Shown in pieces: positions 25,681 to 35,207 of a stretch of DNA of 60,075 nt. The position numbers were made by a program, and so were the translations under genes. This DNA comes from an uncultured Lactobacillus sp. (lineage in GTDB: Bacteria > Bacillota > Bacilli > Lactobacillales > Lactobacillaceae). The stretch covers positions 1 through 60,075 of the forward strand of contig NZ_CALYQV010000005.1 in NCBI RefSeq assembly GCF_945290125.1, in the 5' to 3' direction. Below the pieces are notes generated by a model. The model was given only the letters and a program-made list of their open reading frames with translations. It was not told the origin of the DNA and searched no databases. The number at the start of each line of letters is the position of its first letter. Position 1 is the stretch's first letter.

Positions 25681-25706
25681 TAAAAAAGCCGGATAATTAC
25701 CAGCTT
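25681..25706 (-). terminator. Terminator of the Opu transporter operon
   Basis: Stem AAGCCGG (25686-25692) with CCAGCTT (25700-25706), one wobble pair; followed by six T on the minus strand. It is only a few bases beyond the stop of the ATPase gene. Confidence 0.8.
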
Positions 25707-25711
25707 AACTT

Positions 25712-26680
25712 TTATTTTAAACTATTAATATTGTTCAAATATTTAATCAGCCACTGGCGATCAATGAAGCCCACATTTTTGCCATTATTATTTTGCACGG
25801 CAACTTCATTTTGATGACTCAAAAGTACCAGCAAAACAGCAATTTTTTCATTAATATTAATTACAGGCATTGCTGCCAGCGAATTAGAATCAGTTTGCTT
25901 AAATTCATTAAATAAGGCTGCTTGCTTTAATGGAGTTTCATATAAATTATTCCCTAAACTGCCTTTGAAAAAGTCTCTGACAAAATTATTTGCAGGATGG
26001 CGTAAAATTTCTTGTGGCTGATCGACCTGTAATAATTTGCCATCCTTCATAACGCCAATCCTGTCAGCTAAGTGCAGAGCTTCATTCATATCATGCGTCA
26101 CAAATAAGATTGTATTATGCAGCTGCTTGTGCAAATTGATCACCAGCTCTTGTAAATTTGCGCGCGAAAGTGGATCCAAAGCGCTAAATGGTTCATCCAT
26201 TAAAACAATCGGGGGCTTTGACGCAATCGCGCGTAAAATTCCAATTCTTTGTTGTTCGCCACCAGACAGTTCATGCGGGTAACGGTGAGCATATTCTTGT
26301 GGATTGAGACCAACTTTTTCCAATAAATTTGCCGCCATTTCCGCCAGATCAGCTTTAGCACCTTGAATTTCTGGAATCAAAGTAATATTTTTAGCAACAG
26401 TCATGTTGGGAAAAAGAGCAATTTGTTGCAAAACATAGCCAATTTTCCAGCGCAATTTTTGGACGTTATAATCAGTTGTAGGCTGCTCATTAACTAAAAT
26501 CTGGCCCGTACTAGGATCTTCCAAACGGTTAATCATTTTAATCGACGTAGTTTTACCACTGCCTGAATTTCCTACCAAAACGAAAAGTTCGCCTTGCTGA
26601 ATATCTAAATTAAGATCGTTAACTACTACTTTATTAGCAAAAGTTTTATTTACATGCTCAAATTTAATCGCTGAAGTCAT
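25712..26680 (-). CDS. Glycine betaine/carnitine/choline ABC transporter ATP-binding protein
   Basis: 322-residue ATPase of the Opu/ProV type energising compatible-solute uptake. Walker A GNSGSGKTTS (about 37-46), signature SGGEQQR, Walker B IVLMDEPFSALDP and H-loop VTHDMNEAL are intact. After residue 240 the protein continues with a CBS-like regulatory tail (PVININEKIAVLLVLLSH), which in OpuA-type ATPases senses ionic strength. It follows the fused permease-binding protein by a single base pair, so the two genes form a complete two-gene importer. The substrate (betaine, carnitine, choline) cannot be told apart by eye. Confidence 0.93.
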   Translation of the reverse strand: MTSAIKFEHVNKTFANKVVVNDLNLDIQQGELFVLVGNSGSGKTTSIKMINRLEDPSTGQILVNEQPTTDYNVQKLRWKIGYVLQQIALFPNMTVAKNITLIPEIQGAKADLAEMAANLLEKVGLNPQEYAHRYPHELSGGEQQRIGILRAIASKPPIVLMDEPFSALDPLSRANLQELVINLHKQLHNTILFVTHDMNEALHLADRIGVMKDGKLLQVDQPQEILRHPANNFVRDFFKGSLGNNLYETPLKQAALFNEFKQTDSNSLAAMPVININEKIAVLLVLLSHQNEVAVQNNNGKNVGFIDRQWLIKYLNNINSLK

Positions 26681-26681
26681 C

Positions 26682-28208
26682 TTACTTCTCCTTAAGCAAA
26701 TGCTGTTTTACTAAAAAATGATGCGCTACTCGTCCAGGATCCATATTTTTAACATTAACTTCATAGTTCATTTCCTGCATCTGCTTTTCGGTAATCTTGT
26801 TAGCCAGCTTATTCAAACTGTGGACAATTTGCGGATGCTTGCGGGCAAAATCATTGGTCATTAAAGGAGCGCCTTGATAAATAGGAAAATTATGCTTGTC
26901 ATCTTTTAAAATACTCAAATGATATTGCCGCAATTCACTATCAGTTGAATAAGCATCAACTATGTTAACTTTATTCTGATTGATTGCCTGGTAACGCAAC
27001 GCTGGCTCCATTGACTTGACGGGGAAATCAATTTTGTATAATTTCTTAATACCCTTGAACCCATCACCACGATCAATAAATTCTAATGTCATTCCCCCTT
27101 TTAGCTGATTGGTAATATTAGCCAAATCACTGATCTTTCTTAAATGATTTTTATTTTTAAATGAAGTTTTAACTGCTAAGGCATAAGTATTGTCATACGC
27201 CATGGGTTTAAGCAAAGTGAGCTTATCCTGTTTGTTCAGCAATTCTTTTGCTTTTTCATAGGTTTCCTTTTCAGACAAACCGGCCGTTTTAACCAGGGAT
27301 TTTGCGAAGGTTTCCAAAACAGTTCCCGTAAATTCTGGATAAATATCTATTTTATTATTTTTCAAAGCAGTATATAAAAAGGTGGTTTTACCAAAATTAG
27401 GTTTCAACGTCAATTGAACGTGTGGATCGTCTTGTTCAATTAACTCTTTATACATGTTAATCAAAATTTCTGGTTCAGAACCTAACTTACCGGCAATTGT
27501 AACTGTTTCTTTCTGACTAGTAACAGTTTGATAAATTCCACTTCCTGCTAAGAAGATGACACTAGCTCCTAATATTCCCAAAGCTGCTTTAACTGATGCG
27601 TGTTCCAACCACTTAATCAACGCGCTTAAAGTAATCGCCAAAACGCCAGAACAAACAGCGCCTATTACAATTAGTCCGGTATTGTTGCGGTCAATTCCTA
27701 ATAAAATAAAACTGCCCAAGCCTCCAGCACCAATTAAAGCTGCCATGGTGGCAGTACCAATAATTAAAACTAAGGCCGTCCTAATACCAGAAATGATCGT
27801 CGGCATAGCTAAAGGTAACTCCACCTTAAGCAGTTTTTGCATGCGTGACATGCCAAAAGCGCCAGCAGCTTCTTCTAGCGCTGGATCGATTTCAGTTAAT
27901 CCCAGGTATGTATTCTGAAAAATCGGTAATAGTGCATATACCACTAAAGCGATCACGGCAGGTACTGTTCCGATACCAACAAGCGGAATTAATAAACCTA
28001 GAAGTGCTAGTGACGGAACGGTCTGTAAAATACTGGCAACTTGCAATAATAATTCTGCTATTTTAGTATGCTTTACTGCCCAAAAGGCCAAAGGCATGGC
28101 AATCATCATTGCAATCAGCAACGAAACTAACGATATTTGCAAGTGCTGTAATAAAGCAACTCCCAAATCGCCTTTGCGTTCGCTTAAAATCTGGATAATT
28201 TGATTCAT
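26682..28208 (-). CDS. Fused permease/substrate-binding protein of an Opu-type transporter
   Basis: 508 residues combining a binding-protein-dependent permease (about 1-215, five to six membrane helices; EAAGAFGMSRMQKLLKVELP is the EAA loop that contacts the ATPase) and an extracytoplasmic quaternary-amine binding domain (about 230-508, starting KETVTIAGKLGSEPEILINM). Such fusions are common in lactic acid bacteria and tether the receptor to the membrane. It imports osmoprotectants with the downstream ATPase. It is the first gene of the operon; about 190 bp of spacer upstream carries the promoter and the end of the next operon. Confidence 0.93.
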   Translation of the reverse strand: MNQIIQILSERKGDLGVALLQHLQISLVSLLIAMMIAMPLAFWAVKHTKIAELLLQVASILQTVPSLALLGLLIPLVGIGTVPAVIALVVYALLPIFQNTYLGLTEIDPALEEAAGAFGMSRMQKLLKVELPLAMPTIISGIRTALVLIIGTATMAALIGAGGLGSFILLGIDRNNTGLIVIGAVCSGVLAITLSALIKWLEHASVKAALGILGASVIFLAGSGIYQTVTSQKETVTIAGKLGSEPEILINMYKELIEQDDPHVQLTLKPNFGKTTFLYTALKNNKIDIYPEFTGTVLETFAKSLVKTAGLSEKETYEKAKELLNKQDKLTLLKPMAYDNTYALAVKTSFKNKNHLRKISDLANITNQLKGGMTLEFIDRGDGFKGIKKLYKIDFPVKSMEPALRYQAINQNKVNIVDAYSTDSELRQYHLSILKDDKHNFPIYQGAPLMTNDFARKHPQIVHSLNKLANKITEKQMQEMNYEVNVKNMDPGRVAHHFLVKQHLLKEK

Positions 28209-28351
28209 CGCTTAATTCCTTTGTTACTTTTTAAAATTTGAATTATAACCAAATTATATTAATAGTGTTGAACCTGATAAATTTCATTTGTTTTACCATA
28301 ACACAAACTAATGGTTAAAAAGTAATTATTGCTTACACCGTTATTCAAGGC

Positions 28352-28388
28352 AAAAAAAATCCCGGTCTATAAGACTAGGAATTTTTTG
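28352..28388 (-). terminator. Terminator of the ABC exporter operon
   Basis: Hairpin around AGACTAGGAATTTT / AAAATCCCGGTCT with wobble pairs and one bulge, followed on the minus strand by eight T. It lies within ten bases of the exporter stop codon. Confidence 0.7.
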
Positions 28389-28395
28389 AATACAT

Positions 28396-30267
28396 CTATT
28401 CAATTTCTTTTTTACCAGTATATAACTCATAGTAATAACCCTTCTTCTTAAGAAGTTGTTCATGATTGCCGGCCTCTATAATATGGCCATGATCAAGTAC
28501 CAGAATTAGATCCGAGTTAACAATTGTAGACAAGCGGTGAGCTATGACAAAGCTAGTACGACCAGCAAGCAAGTTATCCATACCAGCTTGTACCAGTTTT
28601 TCCGTTTGAGTATCAATGCTTGAAGTGGCTTCATCCAAAATCATCACTGGTTCATCTGCTATCATTGCTCGTGCAATACTGAGCAGCTGCATTTGCCCTT
28701 GAGATAAGTCTCCACCATTGCCATCGATGATTGTTTTATAACCTTCATCCAAATGATGAATAAATTCATCAGCATGAGATAAGTGTGCAGCCTGATATAC
28801 ATCATCATCGCTGGCATCGGTATTACCAAAACGGATATTATCCATCACTGTACCGGTAAACATGTGAGTATCCTGTAAAACAATTGACAGTGACTGCCGC
28901 AAATCATCCTTCTTGATTCTGTTAATAGGAATACCATCATAAGTAATCGTACCAGAATTAATTTCATAAAAGCGATTAATCATATTAGAAATCGTTGTTT
29001 TACCAGCACCGGTTTCACCAACTAAGGCTACTTTCATGCCTGGTTTAGCATCAATAGAAATATTGTACAAAATTTGTTTATTGGGCGTATAGCCAAAATT
29101 AACATGATCGAAGACAATATGTCCTTTAACTGTGACCTTCTTGATAGAGCCATCTTTTTGCGGTACGTTCCAGTGCCAGGCACCCTTAACATTTTCATCC
29201 TTGGTAATAGTGACGTCACCATTATCAATTTCAACGGGTTGATCCTCTAACTTAAAGATTCTTTCAGCACCCGCTAAAGCCATTACAATTGAATTTAATT
29301 GTTGTGAAATCTGGGCTATTGGCATTGCAAATTGCTTGGATAATTGCAAGAAAGCTCCAATGACACCTAATGAAAGTGGAGCAATACGGTTAATAGCAAC
29401 TGCTCCACCTAAAATGGCGATTAAGACATACAGCAAATTGCCCATGTTACCCATAATAGGGAATAAAATTGTAGCGTATGTATGAGCTTTACCAGAAGCT
29501 ACTTTTAAAGATTCATTATAAGCATCAAAGTCTTCTTCAACTTCAGGCTCATGGCTAAAGACTTTTATTACCTTAAGGCCATTAAGCATTTCTTCATTGT
29601 AGCCGTTAACTTGACCCAATTCTTTTTGTTGCAATTGAAAATAATGAGAGGACCGAACGGTCAAAAAACGGACGATTATAATAGAGAGTGCAAACACAAT
29701 CAAGGTAAAGATAGTTAATTGCCAACTTAAAGCCAACATTGCACCCAAAACAAAGATGAGGTTCAACGCAGAGTTCATAAACTGCGGAATTGACTGCGAA
29801 ATCATTTGTTGCAAGGTATCAATATCATTAGTATAGCAACTCATGATGTCGCCATAATCATTTTCATCAAAATAGGAAATTGGCAACTTCTCCATGTGCT
29901 CAAACATTTCCAGCCGCACTCTATATTGTACTTTTTGTGCTAAAACTGCCATTAACACAGCAAAAAGATAATTAGAAATAAAACCTATGGCATAGCAACC
30001 GAACATAACGGCAATCGCATGTAAAAGCGGACCAAAATTTGGCTGAGCTTCTTTAGTTAACGGAATGATGTAAGCATTAATCAAACGTTCAATAAATAGT
30101 GAACCTAAAACGTTTGCTGCAGCTGTTAAAATTATTGCAACCGTTGAAGCAATCAGCATCCAAGGACTTGTACTGGCAACTAATTTAAGCAGACGCCATA
30201 AAATTGTGGAACGCTTACCAGTATTCTGGCTGTTTTTATTTTCTACTGCTTTATCCAAATTAATCAC
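28396..30267 (-). CDS. Heterodimeric ABC exporter, subunit with intact ATPase site
   Basis: 623 residues: six-helix exporter membrane domain (about 30-340) fused to a nucleotide-binding domain. Walker A GETGAGKTTI, Walker B VMILDEATSSID with catalytic Glu, and H-loop VIAHRLSTI are all canonical, while the signature is LSQGQ rather than LSGGQ. An insertion rich in charged residues (about 345-385, VTITKDENVKG) precedes the NBD. It resembles the larger partner of LmrCD/YheH-type multidrug exporters. Its start follows the partner stop without a gap. Substrates cannot be named; export of drugs, lipids or peptides is possible. Confidence 0.92.
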   Translation of the reverse strand: MINLDKAVENKNSQNTGKRSTILWRLLKLVASTSPWMLIASTVAIILTAAANVLGSLFIERLINAYIIPLTKEAQPNFGPLLHAIAVMFGCYAIGFISNYLFAVLMAVLAQKVQYRVRLEMFEHMEKLPISYFDENDYGDIMSCYTNDIDTLQQMISQSIPQFMNSALNLIFVLGAMLALSWQLTIFTLIVFALSIIIVRFLTVRSSHYFQLQQKELGQVNGYNEEMLNGLKVIKVFSHEPEVEEDFDAYNESLKVASGKAHTYATILFPIMGNMGNLLYVLIAILGGAVAINRIAPLSLGVIGAFLQLSKQFAMPIAQISQQLNSIVMALAGAERIFKLEDQPVEIDNGDVTITKDENVKGAWHWNVPQKDGSIKKVTVKGHIVFDHVNFGYTPNKQILYNISIDAKPGMKVALVGETGAGKTTISNMINRFYEINSGTITYDGIPINRIKKDDLRQSLSIVLQDTHMFTGTVMDNIRFGNTDASDDDVYQAAHLSHADEFIHHLDEGYKTIIDGNGGDLSQGQMQLLSIARAMIADEPVMILDEATSSIDTQTEKLVQAGMDNLLAGRTSFVIAHRLSTIVNSDLILVLDHGHIIEAGNHEQLLKKKGYYYELYTGKKEIE

Positions 30268-31992
30268 CTACTTCTTCTGTTCTTCTTGAAACTTAGCAAT
30301 AGAGCTGTATAAATCATTACGCTGCAATAGCTCTTCATGTGTCCCGATATCCTGAATCTTGCCTTCATCCATTACAATTATCCTGTCTGCATCTTTAATT
30401 GACACAATTCTTTGAGAAATAATAATTTTGGTGGTATCGGGCATATCCTTTGCCAAGGCTTCCCGAATTTGACGCTCAGTTTGTGTATCAACTGCAGAAG
30501 TAGAATCATCTAGTATCAGAATCTTCGGCTTTTTGAGCAATGCTCTTGCAATAGTGATTCTTTGCTTTTGACCACCAGAAACATTATTTCCGCCTTGCTC
30601 GACCATAGTATCATATTGGTCTGGCATTTCACGGATAAAGTCATCAGCGTGAGCAATTTTTGAGGCAGCGATAATTTCTTCATCTGTTGCATTTTCATTG
30701 CCCCATTTGAGGTTTTCCTTTATAGTGCCTGAAAACAAAACATTATTTTGTAAAACCATGGCAACATTATCACGCAACGTCTTTAAGTCATAAGACTTAA
30801 CATTGTGTCCTGATACACGCACTGCTCCGGAATCGGTATCGTAAAGCCGCGGAATCATAGAAACTAATGTGGATTTTGATGCCCCCGTACGACCAATTAT
30901 TCCTATTGTTTCACCCGGCCTGATATTTAAATTAATATCACTTAAAGCCAGTTCCTTATCATCTGGGTCATACTTAAAGTTGACATGATCAAAAATCACT
31001 TCTCCATTATTCACATGCTTTAACGGTTTACGTGGATTCTCAATTGAAGGCTTTTCATTAATAACAGCAGCAACCCTATGACCACTAGCTCCTGAAACTA
31101 CCAGCTGAGTAATGATCATAGCCAGCATATTCAGGCTGCCCAAGACAGAGTTGGAATATGAGAACATTGAAATTAATTGACCAGTCTGTAAACTGCCACC
31201 CACTATTTCCTTAGCACCAAACCAGCAAATAGCTAAATTAGAAATATTCAAAACAGCCATGACAATCATTGAGTTAAGAGACATGATCTTCTGAGCTGTA
31301 GCAAAAAGTCTATAAATAAAGCCGGCTGATTTTTTAAACTTGACAGTTTGTGCTTCTTCTTGCACATAGGTTTTGACTTCGCGAATACCACGAACATTTT
31401 CCCTCACAACCTGATTCATACGGTCATAACCGCGGAAGATTTTAGGAAAATATTTGCTGGCACTTTTTATTACCAAGCCTAAAAGGATTACAAAAACTGG
31501 TGCAATTACGACAAAAACAAGTGACAATTGTGGACTAACTATTATTGACATGATAATTGAAACCAGCAACATCATTGGTGCCCGGACTGCTATTCTAATC
31601 AGCATTTGATAGGACATTTGAATGTTATTAACATCAGTAGTCATCCTCGTAACTAGACTCGCGCTGGAAAACCTGTCAATATTTTCAAATGAATAATCTT
31701 GCACATGATAGAACATATCTTTACGCAAGTTAGCCGCAAAACCAGAAGCAGCATGAGCAGAGGCATAACTGGCACCGGAACCTAAAACAAGTGAAACAAC
31801 TGTTAACACTAGTAAAATAACACCATTTTTAGTGATATATGACATATTTCCCTTCATAATGCCATTGTCTATTAATATACCAACTAAATACGGTATTAAC
31901 ATTTCAATGATAACTTCACCAGTAACAAATAATGGCGACAGCAAAGACAGTTTCTTATACTGCCTGATTGACTTTCGCAGAGTGTTAATCAT
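30268..31992 (-). CDS. Heterodimeric ABC exporter, subunit with degenerate ATPase site
   Basis: 574 residues with the same exporter plan. Here the ATP site is altered: Walker A GRTGASKST has Ser where Gly is usual, Walker B ends LILDDSTSAVD with Asp replacing the catalytic Glu, and the H-loop reads IISQRIVSI with Gln replacing His. The signature VSGGQKQR is normal. This pattern is typical of the degenerate half of heterodimeric exporters such as LmrCD or TM287/288, and complements the LSQGQ signature of the partner. First gene of the pair; no adjacent regulator is visible. Confidence 0.92.
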   Translation of the reverse strand: MINTLRKSIRQYKKLSLLSPLFVTGEVIIEMLIPYLVGILIDNGIMKGNMSYITKNGVILLVLTVVSLVLGSGASYASAHAASGFAANLRKDMFYHVQDYSFENIDRFSSASLVTRMTTDVNNIQMSYQMLIRIAVRAPMMLLVSIIMSIIVSPQLSLVFVVIAPVFVILLGLVIKSASKYFPKIFRGYDRMNQVVRENVRGIREVKTYVQEEAQTVKFKKSAGFIYRLFATAQKIMSLNSMIVMAVLNISNLAICWFGAKEIVGGSLQTGQLISMFSYSNSVLGSLNMLAMIITQLVVSGASGHRVAAVINEKPSIENPRKPLKHVNNGEVIFDHVNFKYDPDDKELALSDINLNIRPGETIGIIGRTGASKSTLVSMIPRLYDTDSGAVRVSGHNVKSYDLKTLRDNVAMVLQNNVLFSGTIKENLKWGNENATDEEIIAASKIAHADDFIREMPDQYDTMVEQGGNNVSGGQKQRITIARALLKKPKILILDDSTSAVDTQTERQIREALAKDMPDTTKIIISQRIVSIKDADRIIVMDEGKIQDIGTHEELLQRNDLYSSIAKFQEEQKK

Positions 31993-32048
31993 TAAATACC
32001 TCTTTCTAATTTATTAATGCGTTCTTTTTTAACGTGTATTCAGTTTAA

Positions 32049-32087
32049 AAAGGATAAATAGATTCATAATAAATCTATTTATCCTTT
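32049..32087 (-). terminator. Terminator of the rsmG-ychF-DUF1129 gene run
   Basis: Perfect 16-bp arms (32049-32064 and 32072-32087, core GGATAAATAGATT) around a 7-nt loop; T-rich after it on the minus strand. It lies about 48 nt after the DUF1129 gene and separates it from the ABC exporter operon. Confidence 0.82.
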
Positions 32088-32134
32088 AAAACATATAGTT
32101 ATCTAAGTATAGCTCTTTTCTTGACAAAAAGCAC

Positions 32135-32917
32135 CTATTTGCTCTTATCAGCTGGTGAAAAGGCTGAACCAATAATTTCATAATGCCGGCGGAACAACCA
32201 GCGAATGCCATACGCTACCGCTGCAATAATTAAGTTATATATTCCTGGCAAAGCTGGGTTGATCACTTGTAACGCAGGCAGGCCTAACACGCCAAAGCAG
32301 ATGAAGAGCATGCCCATCAGTAAAACAAAACCCCAGATTAATTTTGACCACGGAATTTTACGATTTTTACTGCCATTAGGCAAAACCCAGTCATTATATT
32401 TGGTCATGAAAACGCCTAGTGAAGCACCAACAATCAGCAGCGTTAATACACCCATTTGCGAATTATATTTATCATTCTTTTGGAACAAGCCAATTAAGCC
32501 AAAAAGGCCAAAGAAAATAGCAACATAAAATAAGGCATTATCCGTCGCGTATTGCCAAAATGGAATATCTGAGGCTTTTTTCTTTTTGGGTTTTAACATA
32601 TCTGCAGCCTTAAGCTTAGGCGACATATTATAATATGTGCTGGCTGGTTGACCATGACGTTGAACAATTACCAAGTCTTTTAAAAGCTCATCCACTCTTT
32701 TTTGTGCATCTTCTTGACTCATTTTACCCTGTGTTTCCAGTTCTTTTTGCAAACGAAAAACATAGTCAGAGTTCTTATTACTAAGCTGCTTACGCAACTC
32801 AGCAGGCTGCATTTGCTTAACTTCGTCATCCTTATTCTGATTAATTACTTTTTCTTTTAACTTTTCCTGCTTATTAGTATCTATCTTAGCTTGTTCTTCA
32901 GTTTTCTTTTCTGCCAT
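32135..32917 (-). CDS. DUF1129-family membrane protein
   Basis: 260 residues: a highly charged, Lys/Glu/Gln-rich N-terminal cytoplasmic part (about 1-125, probably helical or coiled) and a C-terminal block of four to five membrane helices (about 127-250; ALFYVAIFFGLFGLIGLF, VLTLLIVGASLGVFM, LIWGFVLLMGMLFICFG). This layout and its position after ychF match the DUF1129 proteins of lactobacilli. Function unknown. The ATG lies nine bases past the ychF stop. No enzymatic motif is visible. Confidence 0.75.
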   Translation of the reverse strand: MAEKKTEEQAKIDTNKQEKLKEKVINQNKDDEVKQMQPAELRKQLSNKNSDYVFRLQKELETQGKMSQEDAQKRVDELLKDLVIVQRHGQPASTYYNMSPKLKAADMLKPKKKKASDIPFWQYATDNALFYVAIFFGLFGLIGLFQKNDKYNSQMGVLTLLIVGASLGVFMTKYNDWVLPNGSKNRKIPWSKLIWGFVLLMGMLFICFGVLGLPALQVINPALPGIYNLIIAAVAYGIRWLFRRHYEIIGSAFSPADKSK

Positions 32918-32926
32918 TATTTTTTC

Positions 32927-34027
32927 CTAAACGTTAAATCTAAATTCAATAATGTCGCCATCTTGAACTTCGTAATCCTTGCCTTCAAGACGTAGCTTTC
33001 CCGCTTCTTTAACCTTTTGCATAGTTTCATACTGATCGAGGTCAGTAAATGAAACTACCTCAGCGCGAATAAATCCTCGCTCAAAATCAGAGTGAATAAC
33101 ACCTGCGACTTGCGGAGCCTTCATTCCCTTATGAAAAGTCCATGCACGTGTTTCAGGGCCACCAGCCGTAAAGAAAGTCCTCAGACCCAAAATATGGTAG
33201 GCCGCACGGATTAACCGGTCAAGGCCAGATTCGGTTACGCCTTCTGCTTCTAAAAACTCGGCTTTTTCATCGTCATCCAAGCCAGCAATTTCTTCTTCGG
33301 TTGCAGCAGATATACCTAAACATTCCGCATTTTCACTTTCTGCGTGTTTTTTAACCACTTGGTAGTACTGGTCTTTTTTCGGATCGGCCATTGAACTTTC
33401 AGCGATGTTAGCTACATAGATAACGGGTTTATCCGTTAACAAGAACAAAGCCTTCACAATTTTTTGCTCATCGTCATTAAAACTGATTGAACGGACAGCT
33501 TTACCTTCTTCTAAAACAGGCTTAATTTTTTGCAAAACATTAAATTCTGCTTTAGCCTCTTTGTCATTTTGCTGGGCAATCTTTTTTACCTTATTAATAC
33601 GGCGATTAACGGCGTCAAGATCTGCAATTGCCAATTCCAAATTAATAGTGTTAATATCTTCTTCCGGATCTACTTTACCAGTGACGGAAGTAATATTATC
33701 ATCTTCAAAGGCCCTAACAACATGGATAATAGCATCTGTTTGCCTAATATTTTCCAAAAATTTATTACCCAGACCTTCGCCTTTTGAAGCACCCTTAACT
33801 AGTCCGGCAATATCGGTAAACTCAAAAGTAGTGTGAACAATTTTCTTAGCCGGAATTAATTCCTGAATTCGAGCCAGTCTCTTGTCCGGAACCTCAACCA
33901 TTCCGACATTAGGCTCAATCGTTGCAAACGGGTAGTTGGCCATTTCCGCACCCGCTTTAGTAATTGCGTTAAACAAAGTTGACTTGCCAACGTTAGGCAA
34001 TCCAACAATCCCAGCAGTTAATGACAT
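32927..34027 (-). CDS. ychF: YchF/OLA1-type P-loop ATPase
   Basis: 366-residue conserved ATPase that binds ribosomes and affects translation and oxidative stress responses. G1 motif GLPNVGKSTLFNAIT, switch region NYPFATIEPNVG, G3 DIAGLVKGASKGEGLGNKFL, a coiled-coil insertion (about 130-200) and the C-terminal TGS-like domain (LRTFFTAGGPETRAWTF onwards) are all present. Length is exactly that of the family. In Bacilli it belongs to the parAB-rsmG neighbourhood, as here. Translation probably starts at the ATG, which has an AAAGAGG site nearby. Confidence 0.96.
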   Translation of the reverse strand: MSLTAGIVGLPNVGKSTLFNAITKAGAEMANYPFATIEPNVGMVEVPDKRLARIQELIPAKKIVHTTFEFTDIAGLVKGASKGEGLGNKFLENIRQTDAIIHVVRAFEDDNITSVTGKVDPEEDINTINLELAIADLDAVNRRINKVKKIAQQNDKEAKAEFNVLQKIKPVLEEGKAVRSISFNDDEQKIVKALFLLTDKPVIYVANIAESSMADPKKDQYYQVVKKHAESENAECLGISAATEEEIAGLDDDEKAEFLEAEGVTESGLDRLIRAAYHILGLRTFFTAGGPETRAWTFHKGMKAPQVAGVIHSDFERGFIRAEVVSFTDLDQYETMQKVKEAGKLRLEGKDYEVQDGDIIEFRFNV

Positions 34028-34051
34028 TTTAATCCTCTTTCTTTAACAAAA

Positions 34052-34327
34052 TCAGTTATTTTCTTGATTAATATCCGGACGGGCTATTTCTCCTTTAGGG
34101 ACATAAAGCGTATTTTTAATATTAACCGGATCATTAGCCTTAGTTAAAACTTTTTTTAAGTTATGCGCGAATTTTGAACGCGGCATCATTACGATATGGC
34201 CACACCCCATGCATTTTAACCTGATATCAGCTCCTAAACGCAAAACTTCCCAGTCATTAGTTTTACAAGCATGTGGTTTTTTCATTAATACCGTATCTGC
34301 CAAGCCATATGTAATTTCTTTATTCAT
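34052..34327 (-). CDS. yyzM: YyzM-like DUF951 protein
   Basis: 91 residues. The core is the DUF951 fold: GLADTVLMKKPHACKTNDW, then RLGADIRLKCMGCGHIVMMPR, with Cys residues that could form a small metal site. DUF951 proteins are usually about 65 residues; here a basic C-terminal tail is added (KFAHNLKKVL to the end). The start codon ATG lies inside the end of parB (the two overlap by eight bases), so translation is coupled; a longer frame from 34348 is unlikely. Bacillus subtilis has the same gene between spo0J and ychF. Function unknown. Confidence 0.85.
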   Translation of the reverse strand: MNKEITYGLADTVLMKKPHACKTNDWEVLRLGADIRLKCMGCGHIVMMPRSKFAHNLKKVLTKANDPVNIKNTLYVPKGEIARPDINQENN

Positions 34328-35207
34328 CAATGTCAACTCCCAGAACATCGAGTATCCTATTCAGCTCGTCTGTTGAAGAAAAGCCAATCGACAAATGGCC
34401 GCTACCCTTTTTGCTTGCGGAAATGTTGACAGTTGAACCCAGCTTATCAGCTAATTGATGTTCGGTAGCACGAATAAAAGGTGATTTATGTACTGACTTT
34501 TTGCGCGGCTTTTTAGAATTAAGATTGGCTACCAGCGCCTCAACTTTGCGTACCGGCATCCCTTCCTTAACCACCTGCTTGGCTACTTCATCAATTTTGT
34601 CCTTATTCTTTAAACCTAAAAGCGTTCTGGCTTGTCCCATTGAAAGCTCACCGTGCTGTAATAAATGCTTAGTTTTATTAGGGAGTGTCAGAAGACGCAA
34701 GTAGTTAGCAATATACGGACGGGACTTACCCATTCTTTTAGAAACTTCTTCTTGGGTCAAACCCAAGTTTTTTTGCAACATTTCGTATGCCTGAGCTTCT
34801 TCAAGAGGCGTTAAGTCCTCACGTTGCAGATTCTCTAAAACGGCAACTTCCATCATTTGGCTTTCGCTAAAATCACGGACAATGGCGGGTATAGTAGTCT
34901 TTTTAGCTAGTTTTGAAGCACGGAATCTGCGTTCACCCGCAATAATTTCATAGCCTTTAACCGACTTACGCACAATAATCGGTTGAAAAACACCATTTTC
35001 TTTAATCGAATCAGCCAGCTCCTTAAGAGACTTATCATCAAAGTTTTTACGTGGCTGATAAGGATTAGGTCTAATATCGCTTAAATTTAAATCCTGAATT
35101 TCTTCTTCATTATCTTCAATTTGCGGCTCGTCTTCAAACAAGGCTTCGATTCCCCGACCTAAACCACCATGCTTTTTAGTATCTTTATTTCTTGAGTTTC
35201 TTACCAT
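34320..35207 (-). CDS. parB: Chromosome partitioning protein ParB (Spo0J)
   Basis: 295-residue ParB clamp that loads at parS sites near the origin. The CTP-binding region shows IRPNPYQPRKNF and GERRFRASKLAKK (GERR motif); the helix-turn-helix is LTQEEVSKRMGKSRPYIANY (about 150-170); the basic linker KKPRKKSVHK leads to the C-terminal dimer domain. It overlaps parA by 23 bases. The ribosome site AAGGAGG lies 12 bases from the ATG, longer than ideal, consistent with coupling to parA. With ParA it positions and segregates the origin and recruits SMC. Confidence 0.96.
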   Translation of the reverse strand: MVRNSRNKDTKKHGGLGRGIEALFEDEPQIEDNEEEIQDLNLSDIRPNPYQPRKNFDDKSLKELADSIKENGVFQPIIVRKSVKGYEIIAGERRFRASKLAKKTTIPAIVRDFSESQMMEVAVLENLQREDLTPLEEAQAYEMLQKNLGLTQEEVSKRMGKSRPYIANYLRLLTLPNKTKHLLQHGELSMGQARTLLGLKNKDKIDEVAKQVVKEGMPVRKVEALVANLNSKKPRKKSVHKSPFIRATEHQLADKLGSTVNISASKKGSGHLSIGFSSTDELNRILDVLGVDIDE

